This document shows positions 43,636 through 52,737 of a DNA stretch of 64,000 nt, in pieces; the stretch's first letter is position 1; each line of letters opens with the position of its first letter. The DNA is from Tolypothrix bouteillei VB521301 (GTDB taxonomy: Bacteria > Cyanobacteriota > Cyanobacteriia > Cyanobacteriales > Nostocaceae). The position numbers and the translations under genes were made by a program. Location of the stretch: contig NZ_JHEG04000001.1 in NCBI RefSeq assembly GCF_000760695.4, positions 3,196,452 to 3,260,451 on the forward strand. The letters run 5' to 3'. The notes beneath the pieces are model-generated. The model did no database searches, was not told where the DNA came from, and saw nothing but the letters and a program-made list of their open reading frames with translations.

Positions 43636-44157
43636 ATGACATTCTCTACAGATTCAGCAAAAAGCAGCTTCTATAGCGATTTGAACTACAGCACTCAAAC
43701 TAGTGATGCTGTTTCCTCCTCCATTGTTGTATTCAAGAGCTTAAATATAGATGACCAGCTAGCAGTACTTTGGTATGCTTACGTCGAAATGGGTCGTTCC
43801 ATCACACCAGCAGCCACTGGTGTAGCGCGTTTACAGTTAGCAGAAGGTTTATTAGAGCAAATTAAGCAAATGTCTCATACCGAACAGTTGCAGGTAATGC
43901 GTGACCTGGCTGGAAAAAGAGACACACAAGTTTCCCGCTCTTACGGTATTTTAAGCAATAACACTAAGTTAGCTTTCTGGTACGAGCTATCAGAATTGAT
44001 GGTAAAAGGTTTTGTAGTGCCCATGCCTCCAGGTTACCAGCTTTCTCGAGATGGTGCAAAGGTATTAGAAGCTCTCAAGCAACTAGACTTCGGTCAGCAA
44101 ATTACAGTTTTCCGTAAAGTTGTAGCAGACATGGGCGTAGATCCCCTAGCTGACTAA
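43636..44157 (+). CDS. Helical carotenoid protein, HCP4-like
   Basis: 173 residues of the OCP N-terminal-domain fold: IDDQLAVLWYAYVEMGRSIT, then VARLQLAEGLLEQIKQMSHT, KLAFWYELSELMVKGFVVPM and LDFGQQITVFRKVVADMGVD. The aromatic residues that line the carotenoid channel are in place. The call as HCP4-like rests on close OCP resemblance and on the CTDH gene downstream; in Nostoc 7120 HCP4 and CTDH genes are adjacent. HCP4 takes its carotenoid from CTDH to form an OCP-like complex. A terminator and a 30-unit heptamer repeat lie between the two genes. Confidence 0.87.
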   Translation: MTFSTDSAKSSFYSDLNYSTQTSDAVSSSIVVFKSLNIDDQLAVLWYAYVEMGRSITPAATGVARLQLAEGLLEQIKQMSHTEQLQVMRDLAGKRDTQVSRSYGILSNNTKLAFWYELSELMVKGFVVPMPPGYQLSRDGAKVLEALKQLDFGQQITVFRKVVADMGVDPLAD

Positions 44158-44187
44158 TTCAGAAACATACTCCCAACCTTCCTGTTT

Positions 44188-44221
44188 CGTTCCCTATAAC
44201 CACTTTGGGGAACGATTTTTT
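44188..44221 (+). terminator. Terminator after HCP4-like gene
   Basis: CGTTCCC (44188-44194) pairs with GGGAACG (44208-44214), followed by ATTTTTT. It lies 30 bases after the stop codon, so the downstream CTDH gene probably has its own promoter. Confidence 0.8.
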
Positions 44222-44249
44222 AGGAGTCAATGGCTAATGGCTAGTAGTG

Positions 44250-44466
44250 AGCCATTAGCCATTAGCCACTAGCCATTAGCCATTAGCCACTAGCCATTAG
44301 CCATTAGCCACTAGCCATTAGCCATTAGCCATTAGCCATTAGCCACTAGCCATTAGCCATTAGCCATTAGCCACTAGCCATTAGCCATTAGCCATTAGCC
44401 ATTAGCCACTAGCCATTAGCCATTAGCCATTAGCCATTAGCCATTAGCCATTAGCCATTAGCCAAC
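44250..44466. repeat. Heptamer tandem repeat, 30 units of AGCCATT/AGCCACT
   Basis: Thirty consecutive 7-base units plus a partial. Most are AGCCATT; AGCCACT occurs at 44264, 44285, 44306, 44341, 44369 and 44404, that is after 21, 21, 35, 28 and 35 bases. The variant spacing shows that the array grew by copying blocks of 3 to 5 units. Shorter runs of the same heptamer occur near 40345, 45005-45070 and 51130-51265. Confidence 0.95.
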
Positions 44467-44580
44467 TTCTATCTATAGATTGATTTATCCCCCTATAAGT
44501 AAATACCTCAAAAGCGGCTTTCATAAACAACTACTATTTTCTTCAATTTAATAATTAAGCCATACGCTACAGGTATATCT

Positions 44581-45006
44581 ATGACTGCTGCTAAATCCAC
44601 ATCTACAGAGGTTAGCAAACAACTTCACATTGAAGGAGTTACAGAGCCAACTATATTGCGCTATTTTCAAGCTTTAAATTCGGCAGAGTTTGAAGCAACT
44701 GCTGCTTTGTTCGCAGAAGATGGTGTTATGCATCCTCCTTTTGAATCTGGTATCGTAGGGCGAGATGCGATCGCTCGTTACTTACAACAGGAGGCTCAAG
44801 GTGTGACCGCCGAGCCTCGTGAAGGCATTTCCGAAGCACTGAATGAGGAGCAAATTCAGTTTCAAGTGACGGGTAAAGCACAAACATCTTGGTGCGGTGT
44901 TAATGTTATGTGGTTTTTTACCCTCAATCAACAACGACAAATTGTTTACACAAAGATAAAATTGTTAGCTTCTCCGCAGGAGTTACTTGCTTTACAGAAG
45001 AGTTAG
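44581..45006 (+). CDS. CTDH: homologue of the OCP C-terminal domain
   Basis: 141 residues with the NTF2-like fold of the OCP C-terminal domain: TEPTILRYFQALNSAEFEAT, AALFAEDGVMHPPFESGIVG and VNVMWFFTLNQQRQIVYTKI. The Trp in NVMWFF is at the position that hydrogen-bonds the carotenoid keto group in OCP. Cys105 (TSWCGVN) matches the cysteine through which CTDH dimers form disulfides. CTDH extracts carotenoid from membranes and hands it to HCP4. The following bases carry seven or more further copies of the TGGCTAA heptamer. Confidence 0.9.
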   Translation: MTAAKSTSTEVSKQLHIEGVTEPTILRYFQALNSAEFEATAALFAEDGVMHPPFESGIVGRDAIARYLQQEAQGVTAEPREGISEALNEEQIQFQVTGKAQTSWCGVNVMWFFTLNQQRQIVYTKIKLLASPQELLALQKS

Positions 45007-45080
45007 TGGCTAATGGCTAATGGCTAATGGCTAATAGCTGATGGCTAATAGCTGTTAGCTAATGGCTAACCAACCACTAA

Positions 45081-45533
45081 CTAACTCTTAATTGCAGCCG
45101 TTTGTTGAAAAGAGCGCATGAGCAAGCTGCGTCCAAGCTCAAGATCTTTAGATGCACATTGCCAATCTGGGTGTGCTGTTCTCAACAAGCTTTCTAAAGT
45201 TTCTTGGTCAAATAGATGCCAAACTACAGCACCGTTTATTTCTCTTTCTATGGCGTAGCAGTTAGAGCTAATACAGTAAATTGTGCAAGCGCTTGCAAGT
45301 CTGGTCAAAGTCATCCTTTCTTGAGGTTGTAGTGCCCGGAACTCCCGAAGAAAGTGTTTTAACTCATCTATAGAAGACACCGTCAACCCTGGTATTGCGA
45401 CTATTAGATTTGTGTCTCCGTTTACAGCGATCCAGTAATGACGGCTCGGGTCAATTCCCTCTAGCCAGGGTAATTCATCATCAAGACGGTAGCGTGGTGA
45501 CAAACAAAAGGGGGGTTCTATAGGTGCAACCAT
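45081..45533 (-). CDS. Conserved-looking protein of unknown function
   Basis: 150 residues with no recognised domain. The sequence looks globular: LPWLEGIDPSRHYWIAVNGD, then LIVAIPGLTVSSIDELKHFL, four cysteines (two near CTIYCISSNC), and a C-terminal helix LELGRSLLMRSFQQ. No signal peptide or membrane helix is seen. It is convergent with CTDH. ATG 45533 is the first Met. Confidence 0.6.
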   Translation of the reverse strand: MVAPIEPPFCLSPRYRLDDELPWLEGIDPSRHYWIAVNGDTNLIVAIPGLTVSSIDELKHFLREFRALQPQERMTLTRLASACTIYCISSNCYAIEREINGAVVWHLFDQETLESLLRTAHPDWQCASKDLELGRSLLMRSFQQTAAIKS

Positions 45534-45797
45534 GACTTTGTTATCAAAACCTTACTCCCATATTTAATGGTGAAGAGCTTATAAATCAAATAAACTTAGT
45601 AAAACTTATTAATTTTCTTAATATTTCTTATATAAGTAGATATACTGAGGTGTTGAGACATAGAAATATAGAACTTCTGCCTTTAATTATTAATAAACTA
45701 ATGGGTGACGATTGAGGCGACTGGATGCAGCCGTACTAAAATAGGTAACCTCCTGATAAAAGACTAAAGCCAAATGACCGAGGTTATAATTTTGAGT

Positions 45798-46250
45798 TTA
45801 AATTGCTGATGCAGGTTGAGATACGGTTTGTGCTGTTTCTGGTAAAGTAACTTCTAACTTGAGACAGTTACCCCCGTTGACTTGTAGTTGATATTCAACC
45901 TTATCCATCAAACGATTTATAATTAGCCAACCATATCCTCCTTCTTGTCTGTCAGTGGGACTCGGAGGGAAGTAGTTCGACAAATCGTAGCCTTCGCCGC
46001 GATCCCATACTTCCAAGGCAATATCTCTATCTTTTAGTTCCAAACGCAGCAAAACGGGTAGATAGGGTTGGTCTTTATGGGCATGACGCACTACGTTGGA
46101 GTAGGCTTCCACCAAAGCTAAGCGCAGGCGAGTTGATTGTTTTGACCAGTCAACTGAGCTTTTAAGATGGACTTCTAAGCAGCCGAGCAACCAATTTTCG
46201 ACTATGGTTAAAAATTTTAAGTCGCTTGGTACGTGAAGCTCACTTTTCAT
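45798..46250 (-). CDS. Anti-sigma regulatory factor (RsbW/SpoIIAB-type kinase)
   Basis: 150 residues of a single GHKL ATPase domain: RLRLALVEAYSNVVRHAHKD (N-box), LEVWDRGEGYDLSNY (G1) and GGYGWLIINRLMDKVEY (G2). Such proteins bind a sigma factor or an anti-anti-sigma protein and phosphorylate the latter. It starts 3 bases after the stop of the PP2C phosphatase gene, so the two form an operon. Confidence 0.88.
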   Translation of the reverse strand: MKSELHVPSDLKFLTIVENWLLGCLEVHLKSSVDWSKQSTRLRLALVEAYSNVVRHAHKDQPYLPVLLRLELKDRDIALEVWDRGEGYDLSNYFPPSPTDRQEGGYGWLIINRLMDKVEYQLQVNGGNCLKLEVTLPETAQTVSQPASAI

Positions 46251-46253
46251 GAT

Positions 46254-47927
46254 TTACAAAACCTCCAGCGAAAGAATAGTTTGGTCGTCCTCTTGCACTT
46301 GGGTATCTGCCTGGATGCGAGCAAGTAGAGATTTGAGGTTGAGAGGTTGTGCTTCTTCTTTTAAAAGCTGCCATAACCCCTCTTGATTTAGCATAGAACG
46401 GCTGGCTGGTTGAAGGCTACCCGAAGAATTTACGGCTAAAGGGGTCTTTTCCGAAACCATAGCTTCAGTAATCCCATCACTTGCTAGCAGCAGGATATCT
46501 CCAGGTGCAAGAACTAATTGACCGTACTTTGACATCCATACTGGTAGGATACCCAAAGGAACGCTGCGTGTTTTAAGATACTGGGGAGATTCTGATAAAT
46601 TTCCTCGGGATGACCAATGAAGTGGATAGATATGCCCTGCGTTAGCATAAACTAATTCTCGAGTGCTGGGAGTGTAACGCGCCAAGAACAGAGTAATAAA
46701 GCAATTGTTGTTTATGAGATCGTTGCACATCGCTTGATTGAGATTGTGCATTACCATATTTGGCATTGGCGAGCTTTCTTGAGATAATTCCCGACGCAAT
46801 ACCGAAATGGCACTAGCCATAAACAAAGCAGCTGGCACTCCTTTACCTGAAACATCACCCACTGCCAACCATAAGTCTCCTTTGGGATGGGCAAAAACTT
46901 CAAAAAAATCCCCTCCCACCTCTCGGGCTGGATAGCAACAGGCTTGCACGTTCAAACCTTTGATATCGGGCATGGTTTGACGCAGGATATTATTTTGAAT
47001 TTGACGGGCTACCTCTAACTCAGCATGAATCTGCTCCTGTTTTTCTTGCAAGCTCTGGTACAGTTTTGCTTGAAATAGGGCTAAAGCAGCTTGTTCGGCA
47101 ACGCCCGTAATAAGTTTAATATCTTCTTCTTGCCAGTGCCGGATATGTTTGTATTGATTGAGAGTAAGGACTGCAAGCAACTGTTGTTGGTACACAAGAG
47201 GCACAACTAATTGCTGGTACTCTTTACCATCTTGGGTATTAAGTGCAAGTTGATATTGCTTGGTTTCTAAGACTTTTTCTATCAGAGGATCGAGATCGCA
47301 GGCAAAATCCGTTTCTAGCGATTTGGCATTTTGGTAGTAAGATAAACCCAAGGTCAGGCGATCGCTTTCCACAGGTTTCAGTTGACAGCAATTTGCTTCA
47401 AAGGTTTGACCGATAGTTGCTACTATCTTTTGCAACATACTGTGGTAGTTTAAAGACTCTCTAATTGCTGTGGTTACGGCATTAAAGAGCGATTCTCGCC
47501 GCAAAGCATGAGTTAACTCTTGAGTTCGTTTCTTAACAACTCGATATATATCACCCGCTTGTTCGACGACTTCTTTGAGTCGATCTGGTTTCCAAGGTTT
47601 GGTAATATATTTGAAGACTTGACCGGAGTTGATAGCTTCTACCAAATCTTCGACATCTGTAAAACCAGTTAGGAGAATCCGAATAGTATCCGGAAAACGT
47701 TCTACAGTACGACTGAGAAGTTCCGTTCCGTTCATATCTGGCATTCTCTGATCGGAGATAATCACAGCCATCTCGCCTTCTTTATCCAAGATTTCTAGGG
47801 CCGTGAGGGCATTACTGGCTTTGTATACCTGAAAATCTCGCCTAAAAGTACGGTAAAGTAAATCTAAATTATCTGGCTCATCGTCTACTACCATGAGCCT
47901 CAGTTTGCCTTCCTCTGTATCAGTCAT
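46254..47927 (-). CDS. Receiver-GAF-PP2C phosphatase (RsbU/SpoIIE type)
   Basis: About 557 residues from ATG 47927; a TTG four codons earlier is possible. Receiver domain with VDDEPDN and phospho-acceptor Asp in IISDQRMPDMNG; a coiled linker (VVKKRTQELTHALRRESLF); a GAF domain (residues ~170-310); a short coiled coil; and a C-terminal SpoIIE-type PP2C phosphatase with YPAREVGGDFFEV, AVGDVSGKGVPAALFMA, NAGHIYPL and DGITEAM. Signals reaching the receiver should set phosphatase activity toward an anti-anti-sigma partner counteracting the adjacent kinase. Confidence 0.92.
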   Translation of the reverse strand: MTDTEEGKLRLMVVDDEPDNLDLLYRTFRRDFQVYKASNALTALEILDKEGEMAVIISDQRMPDMNGTELLSRTVERFPDTIRILLTGFTDVEDLVEAINSGQVFKYITKPWKPDRLKEVVEQAGDIYRVVKKRTQELTHALRRESLFNAVTTAIRESLNYHSMLQKIVATIGQTFEANCCQLKPVESDRLTLGLSYYQNAKSLETDFACDLDPLIEKVLETKQYQLALNTQDGKEYQQLVVPLVYQQQLLAVLTLNQYKHIRHWQEEDIKLITGVAEQAALALFQAKLYQSLQEKQEQIHAELEVARQIQNNILRQTMPDIKGLNVQACCYPAREVGGDFFEVFAHPKGDLWLAVGDVSGKGVPAALFMASAISVLRRELSQESSPMPNMVMHNLNQAMCNDLINNNCFITLFLARYTPSTRELVYANAGHIYPLHWSSRGNLSESPQYLKTRSVPLGILPVWMSKYGQLVLAPGDILLLASDGITEAMVSEKTPLAVNSSGSLQPASRSMLNQEGLWQLLKEEAQPLNLKSLLARIQADTQVQEDDQTILSLEVL

Positions 47928-48182
47928 ACTTGACTTCAATCTTTAAAATATTTTAACGGCAAGATGCCTCACTTAGTATTTAAAACAACAATAACAAAAA
48001 GATTTTAAATGAACTCCTCCACACAGGACAATTTAACACTCAATAAAGAGAAAACACTATTGGCCTTACCAGCTATTTGATAACAATAGGTTAATCAAAT
48101 ACGTAACAAAGCAATAATTGTTACTTATGAGAGGATATTTTACTTATAAATTCCTCAATCCCGCCACAATCCGAAATCATTC

Positions 48183-48905
48183 TTATCCTACTAAGCCAGA
48201 ACGCAAAGCCCGAACAGCTGCCTGAGTCCGGTCATCAGCACACAGCTTGTTCAATATATTTCGGACGTGAGTTTTTACAGTTCCAACTGTAATGTAGAGC
48301 CTTTCCGCAATTACCGCATTGCTACAACCTTCCACAATCAACTGCAAGACCTCCAACTCCCTTTCTGTTAAAATATAAGGATCGATATTTTCCTCTGGTT
48401 GTCCTTCAACAGCTTCTGAACCAGTGACACTCGGCTTGACGCTAGCTAAGGATACATCAGAACTGAGCGGGTTTTGCCGTGCTTGTTGCAGTACAATTCG
48501 AGCGATCGCTGGGTCAATCCAAGCATTGCCATTGTAAGTTACGCGTATAGCTTCGAGCAAATTATCAAACCTAATATCCTTCATGCAGTAAGAATCCGCC
48601 CCTGCGGCAAAAGCTGCCAACACAGCTTCTTTATTATCTCGCAAAGTTAAGATCAGGACTTTTGTGGCTGACTCATCCCCACTTGTCGATTTCAAATCTT
48701 TTGTGAGCTCGATTCCGTCTTTGTCTGGTAACCCGATATCAATAATAGCAATATCAGGGTGTAGCATTTTTAACATTTTTAACCCATCAGTCGCATTGCT
48801 AGCTTCCCCTACGACCTCAATCTCTTCTTTTTGCAATAATGCTGTCCGAATACCAACACGCGTTAGATCGTGATCCTCAATCAACGCAACACGAATTTTA
48901 GCCAT
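48183..48905 (-). CDS. NarL/FixJ-type response regulator
   Basis: 240 residues. Receiver domain: ALIEDHDLTR, phospho-acceptor Asp in DIAIIDIGLPDKDG, LILTLRD and Lys-containing YCMKDI. A Ser/Glu-rich linker (residues ~140-175) leads to a LuxR-type helix-turn-helix: LTERELEVLQLIVEGCSNAV, IAERLYITVGTVKTHVRNIL. It activates transcription on phosphorylation. The sensor kinase is not adjacent. Confidence 0.93.
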   Translation of the reverse strand: MAKIRVALIEDHDLTRVGIRTALLQKEEIEVVGEASNATDGLKMLKMLHPDIAIIDIGLPDKDGIELTKDLKSTSGDESATKVLILTLRDNKEAVLAAFAAGADSYCMKDIRFDNLLEAIRVTYNGNAWIDPAIARIVLQQARQNPLSSDVSLASVKPSVTGSEAVEGQPEENIDPYILTERELEVLQLIVEGCSNAVIAERLYITVGTVKTHVRNILNKLCADDRTQAAVRALRSGLVG

Positions 48906-49372
48906 GACAATTCTTGCCCCTACACTCTAGCTGTAAGATAGAGTTTACTAGAAAGTTTTGAAAGATGCAGTTTACAAATTTCGCCCAAAAGATATTTTTC
49001 ACCCTTATAGGATAGGGCTGACACTACCCCCAGTAGGGTTACCCTACGACAGGAGCCGGAGGTTTGTAGGATCTAATGCATCACACTCACCTTAAGTATA
49101 GAGCAGCTACGTACTATAAGGGCTATAGGGGAAGAAACTGTATCCGGGCTTGAAGTATCTGTCAATATAGAGCACCACATACCATGAGGGGGCGCAAAAT
49201 TTCCGGACAAGAAAAAATTTTTTGAGAAAATAGGTTAAAGTTTTATTCTGCAAGCACTGCTCCTTTACCAAAGAGTCAATCCTTGTTTTAGAACTTGAGT
49301 AAATGCTTCCAGAATCAACCTGCTAACCTATTGTTCTATATAATTTGCTGTAAAGCTCATATAAAATAAGCT
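48906..49372. other. Divergent intergenic region with imperfect direct repeats
   Basis: Separates the response regulator from the glycosyltransferase. Two similar segments, AGTATAGAGCAGCTACGTAC (near 49096) and CAATATAGAGCACCACATAC (near 49163), lie about 67 bases apart, each followed by a G-rich stretch. A C/G-rich stem-like stretch is near 49020-49050 (ACCCCCAGTAGGG). No ORF was seen. Confidence 0.4.
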
Positions 49373-50128
49373 ATGTCTGAACGCAAGAAAGCGTTTTCAA
49401 TATTAGGGCTACCAGTTCACGTAATGACCGATTACCCAAGCTGGTTGCTCCATCGCCTGCAACAGAGTAAAGGAACTCATGTGGTAACGCTCAATGCAGA
49501 AATGACTGTGCAAGCAGAGCGACACACACCCCTTGCTAAAGTGATTCAGAATGCCGATCTAGTCATTCCTGACGGAGCCGGGGTAGTTCTTTATTTGCAG
49601 TGGCTGTTGTGGCAGAATGTTCAAAGAATCCCAGGTATCGAACTTGCAGAAGCACTGTTGCGAGAACTGGGGAAGAAGAACTCCAACGCAAAAGTATTTT
49701 TCTATGGCGGAGCACCTGGGGTAGCCCAAAAAGCGTCAGAATTTTGGACTTCTCAGATCCCGAATTTAAATATAGTAGGTACTTATTGCGGCTTCCATTC
49801 ACAAGAAGAGGAAGAACAACTGCAACAAACTCTTGTCCAACTACAGCCACAGTTAATTTTTGTTGGGTTGGGAGTTCCGCGTCAAGAGTTGTGGATTGCT
49901 CAAAACCGCCATTTATGTCCCAATGCAGTATGGATTGGCGTTGGTGGGAGTTTGGATATTTGGTCGGGTTTGAAAACCCGCGCTCCTGCTTGGTTGGGAA
50001 ATAATAACTTAGAGTGGCTATATCGTCTCTACCAAGAACCTTGGCGTTGGCGGCGAATGTTAGCTTTGCCAGAATTTGCCATCAAAGCTTTTGTTTACAG
50101 GTTTTTTCGTGCATTAGTAAGTGGTTAG
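49373..50128 (+). CDS. WecG/TagA/CpsF-family glycosyltransferase
   Basis: 251 residues. Family motifs are THVVTLNAEM, NADLVIPDGAGVVL, RIPGIELAEALL, VFFYGGAPGVAQKA, FVGLGVPRQELW and IGVGGSLDIWSGLKTRAP. Members transfer a sugar such as N-acetylmannosamine(uronic acid) from a UDP-sugar to a lipid-linked acceptor in polysaccharide synthesis. ATG 49373 is followed by an intact frame; no other cell-wall gene is adjacent. Confidence 0.92.
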   Translation: MSERKKAFSILGLPVHVMTDYPSWLLHRLQQSKGTHVVTLNAEMTVQAERHTPLAKVIQNADLVIPDGAGVVLYLQWLLWQNVQRIPGIELAEALLRELGKKNSNAKVFFYGGAPGVAQKASEFWTSQIPNLNIVGTYCGFHSQEEEEQLQQTLVQLQPQLIFVGLGVPRQELWIAQNRHLCPNAVWIGVGGSLDIWSGLKTRAPAWLGNNNLEWLYRLYQEPWRWRRMLALPEFAIKAFVYRFFRALVSG

Positions 50129-50220
50129 TCGTTATATCTCTACCAAGTACTTGCCATTGCAAGCGAGAAGCCTTTAGCGCACCACTTAGTACTTACAAAT
50201 TTAGTTATCTATTTTTTTGA

Positions 50221-50245
50221 TATTCCCAGGCAAAACCTGGGAATA
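50221..50245 (+). terminator. Hairpin after the glycosyltransferase gene
   Basis: TATTCCCAGG, loop CAAAA, CCTGGGAATA, then CTATTTTG. The stem is perfect, 93 bases after the stop, and resembles the hairpin after sigA (11009-11029). Confidence 0.65.
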
Positions 50246-50363
50246 CTATTTTGTACTGACTTCTATTGTTATCTTTATGAATCCTTTACGGGTTCATAAA
50301 ACTTTGACCTAACAGATTACATAAACTACCGACTAAAAGTGATGTGAGGAGTATTTGCGCTTC

Positions 50364-51116
50364 ATGAAAACTGCTGTAAAAACTCAAGAAACTACTGACG
50401 CGTCCGTACAGGTTCAAGACAGCAAAACTCAACAGCCCGATAAGACTAATGCAGTTGTCATACAATTGCGCTCTGTCTCAAAAACCTATGCAAACGGCTG
50501 TCATGCTCTCGTAGACGTGAATTTGGAGATCCAAAAGGGAGAATTTTTATTCGTTACGGGTTCGAGTGGTTCTGGTAAATCTACTCTTTTAAAAATGCTT
50601 TATGGCGATGAGAAACCCACGCAAGGACGGGTGATTGTTGATGGATGCGACGTAACAAATTTAAGAGGGGATAGCTTATCAGTCATTCGGCGTCGCATTG
50701 GCGTTGTGTTTCAGGACTATAAATTAATTCTGCAAAGAACGGTAGCCGAGAACATAACAGTTGTGTTACAAGCTCAAGGCTATACCCGTAAAGAAATTCA
50801 ACGACGTTTAGAACCTACTTTAAAACTCGTAGGTTTGTTTTCCAAAGCAGACTGTTTTCCCGACCAACTTTCTGGAGGGGAGCAACAACGAGTTAGCATA
50901 GCCAGAGCAATCGTAGCAACACCACCGATCGTTCTGGCTGATGAGCCAACGGGAAATCTCGATCCGGATAATTCCTGGCAAGTTATGCAAATTCTCCAAA
51001 AATTAAATTCTTTTGGAGCCACAGTTATTGTTACAACTCATGATGAGCAGTTAGTACGGCGCTGCAATCGCCCTGTGGTTCAAGTTCAACATGGAAGATT
51101 ATATAGAAAGTGCTAA
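50364..51116 (+). CDS. ftsE: FtsE-like ABC ATPase
   Basis: About 250 residues from ATG 50364; the TTG at 50355 is too close to the GAGGAG at 50346-50351. After a ~35-residue polar extension come Walker [16 protein letters not shown]-loop VVFQDYKLI, signature [15 protein letters not shown], Walker [14 protein letters not shown] and H-loop VIVTTHDE. The YKLI and [10 protein letters not shown] patterns are FtsE-like. FtsE pairs with FtsX to control septal peptidoglycan hydrolysis, but no ftsX is beside it. Confidence 0.85.
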   Translation: MKTAVKTQETTDASVQVQDSKTQQPDKTNAVVIQLRSVSKTYANGCHALVDVNLEIQKGEFLFVTGSSGSGKSTLLKMLYGDEKPTQGRVIVDGCDVTNLRGDSLSVIRRRIGVVFQDYKLILQRTVAENITVVLQAQGYTRKEIQRRLEPTLKLVGLFSKADCFPDQLSGGEQQRVSIARAIVATPPIVLADEPTGNLDPDNSWQVMQILQKLNSFGATVIVTTHDEQLVRRCNRPVVQVQHGRLYRKC

Positions 51117-51118
51117 TT

Positions 51119-51265
51119 GCTAATTGCTAATTGCTAATTGTTAGTTCTTAGCCATTAGCCCTTCCTTGTTCGCCAGTCTCCAGGGCACGGGTTTCCCGCC
51201 AAGCGGGCTGGACTGACCATTAGCCATCAGCCATTAGCTATTAGCCATTAGCCATTAGCCATTAA
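51119..51265. repeat. Heptamer-type and palindromic repeats
   Basis: Short runs of GCTAATT, TTAGCCA and GCCATTA flank a CCAGTCTCCAGGGCACGGGT / CGCCAAGCGGGCTGGACTGA stretch. It is non-coding and lies between convergent genes. Confidence 0.6.
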
Positions 51266-51865
51266 TTAATAACAAAAACTAAAGTCATCAAGAGTAAATT
51301 GACCGTCAAAAGCGCTAAAAGTGACACGGTGAATGTCAGTTACCGATACAGAGAGTAGGGTATTGGGAAATGTAGCCTCGTCAGAATTGGCAAGGTTAGC
51401 CCCAGGAAGTATTGTTTGCGCGAGGAGTTGATTTTCGCGATCGTATGCTGACATAACAAGCCGTTGTGAACTTGTGACAAACGTACTGACAAAGTGAACC
51501 GGATGTAGAAAAGTGGCTTCTAAAAATCCGCTCTTGGGAGACCCCATCAATACTACCAAACCAGAGTGCGTGGGAAATGCTGGGTTTGAAGGCTGTATTG
51601 CTATACAATTGTTAAATATAACGCCCCACTGCTCGTACTGGCGCTCTACGATTTCAAAACATCTTAAATCCTCCAAATTTAAATAGGTACAGGTAGGTAC
51701 ATCAACTACCTGATTCTTGACAATTAATTTTCTTTGATCTTGTGAAGAAGAATCTATTTGATTTGGGAAATCAAAGTCGTTAATAGTAAATTTACGGTCT
51801 TCTAAACTCAGCTTTTGTTCCGAGTGAAGACTAGCTTGCTTTACCACGACACCCCGCCTTGTCAT
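51266..51865 (-). CDS. Protein of unknown function with a beta-sandwich-like C-terminus
   Basis: 199 residues, no signal peptide visible. The second half (SGLVVLMGSPKSGFLEATFL, then SAYDRENQLLAQTILPGANL, then VTFSAFDGQFTLDDFSFCY) reads like the beta-sandwich domain found in some cyanobacterial secreted and PEP-CTERM proteins, ending with the common FTLDDFSF motif. The N-terminal part is unlike anything recognised. Function unknown. Confidence 0.6.
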   Translation of the reverse strand: MTRRGVVVKQASLHSEQKLSLEDRKFTINDFDFPNQIDSSSQDQRKLIVKNQVVDVPTCTYLNLEDLRCFEIVERQYEQWGVIFNNCIAIQPSNPAFPTHSGLVVLMGSPKSGFLEATFLHPVHFVSTFVTSSQRLVMSAYDRENQLLAQTILPGANLANSDEATFPNTLLSVSVTDIHRVTFSAFDGQFTLDDFSFCY

Positions 51866-52737
51866 TTCTTAGAGAACAATTAAATTATTAATTACATAGA
51901 ATGTCATCTGAAGAATGAAGTGAAAAGTATGAAGTATGAAATCAAGGCAAAGCTTTGAACTATAAATGATAAAGTCTTCATCTGTTAGACTTTACCCTTT
52001 CTTACTCAACTTTCCCAAACATCCTTCAACCAATCACTAGTACAATGCGGCGTAAATAAGGCATCTATTAGTAACAAACAAAAAGCTTAAATGAAAAGCT
52101 TCTGCTCTTTCTGCCACGTCAGTTGCTGTAGCCTGTGGAACCCCTTTAGGTACCTCCCATGTGCAAAGCGCACGCTACGCGATGCAAAGCTATGCCTGCA
52201 TGGCTATACTGAGACGCTCTTGTCGCTAGTGCAACACTCTATGTGCAAGGCAGACACTACGTGTTCCTATAAGCTATGCCCTTAAGGGCTAGACGCTATC
52301 AGAACTGGTCTTACCGTCCACCACAGTGGCTCCTCTAACAAGCGTATTTCTGTCGCGCTGTACTAGTGATTAATTTAAACAACCATTTACAATATCTAGG
52401 GCTTTCACAAATATCAGTAATGTTTCTGAAAGACTAACATAAAAAGTTACTAAATAACTTCCATCGCAAGTTATATAGGCTACCAGTAAATATATTGATA
52501 TAATTGTAAATTAGACAGTTAAAAACCTTTTTACGTAGAAAAAAGAACTATTCGTTACAAGTAATAATGTGTATAGATTTGCTAGATATAGTTAGCTTCA
52601 GATAAGTAGTGTGTAGATTGCATCCTCCTAAGGAGGTAGGTCAGACTTGAGAAGACAGTGGAACACTGGAAGTAAGTTAGTAGTTAGTAGCTGTCACTCA
52701 CCACTAACAACTTACGACTAACAACTTACCAAAATTT
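51866..52737. other. 0.87 kb intergenic region with repeats
   Basis: From ~52100 to 52290 there is a GC-richer block of dispersed repeats (GCAAAGCGCACGCTACGCGA, GATGCAAAGCTATGCCTGCA) in which an ORF at 52091-52285 is artefactual. The rest is AT-rich with GTTAGTAGTTAGTAG-type repeats just before the hydrolase gene. No gene was seen. Confidence 0.45.

Noticed and set aside
52091..52285. A 64-codon ORF rich in Cys and Leu
   Set aside because: It lies wholly in dispersed repeat DNA (GCGCACGCTACGCGATGC and similar) and has no protein-like features.
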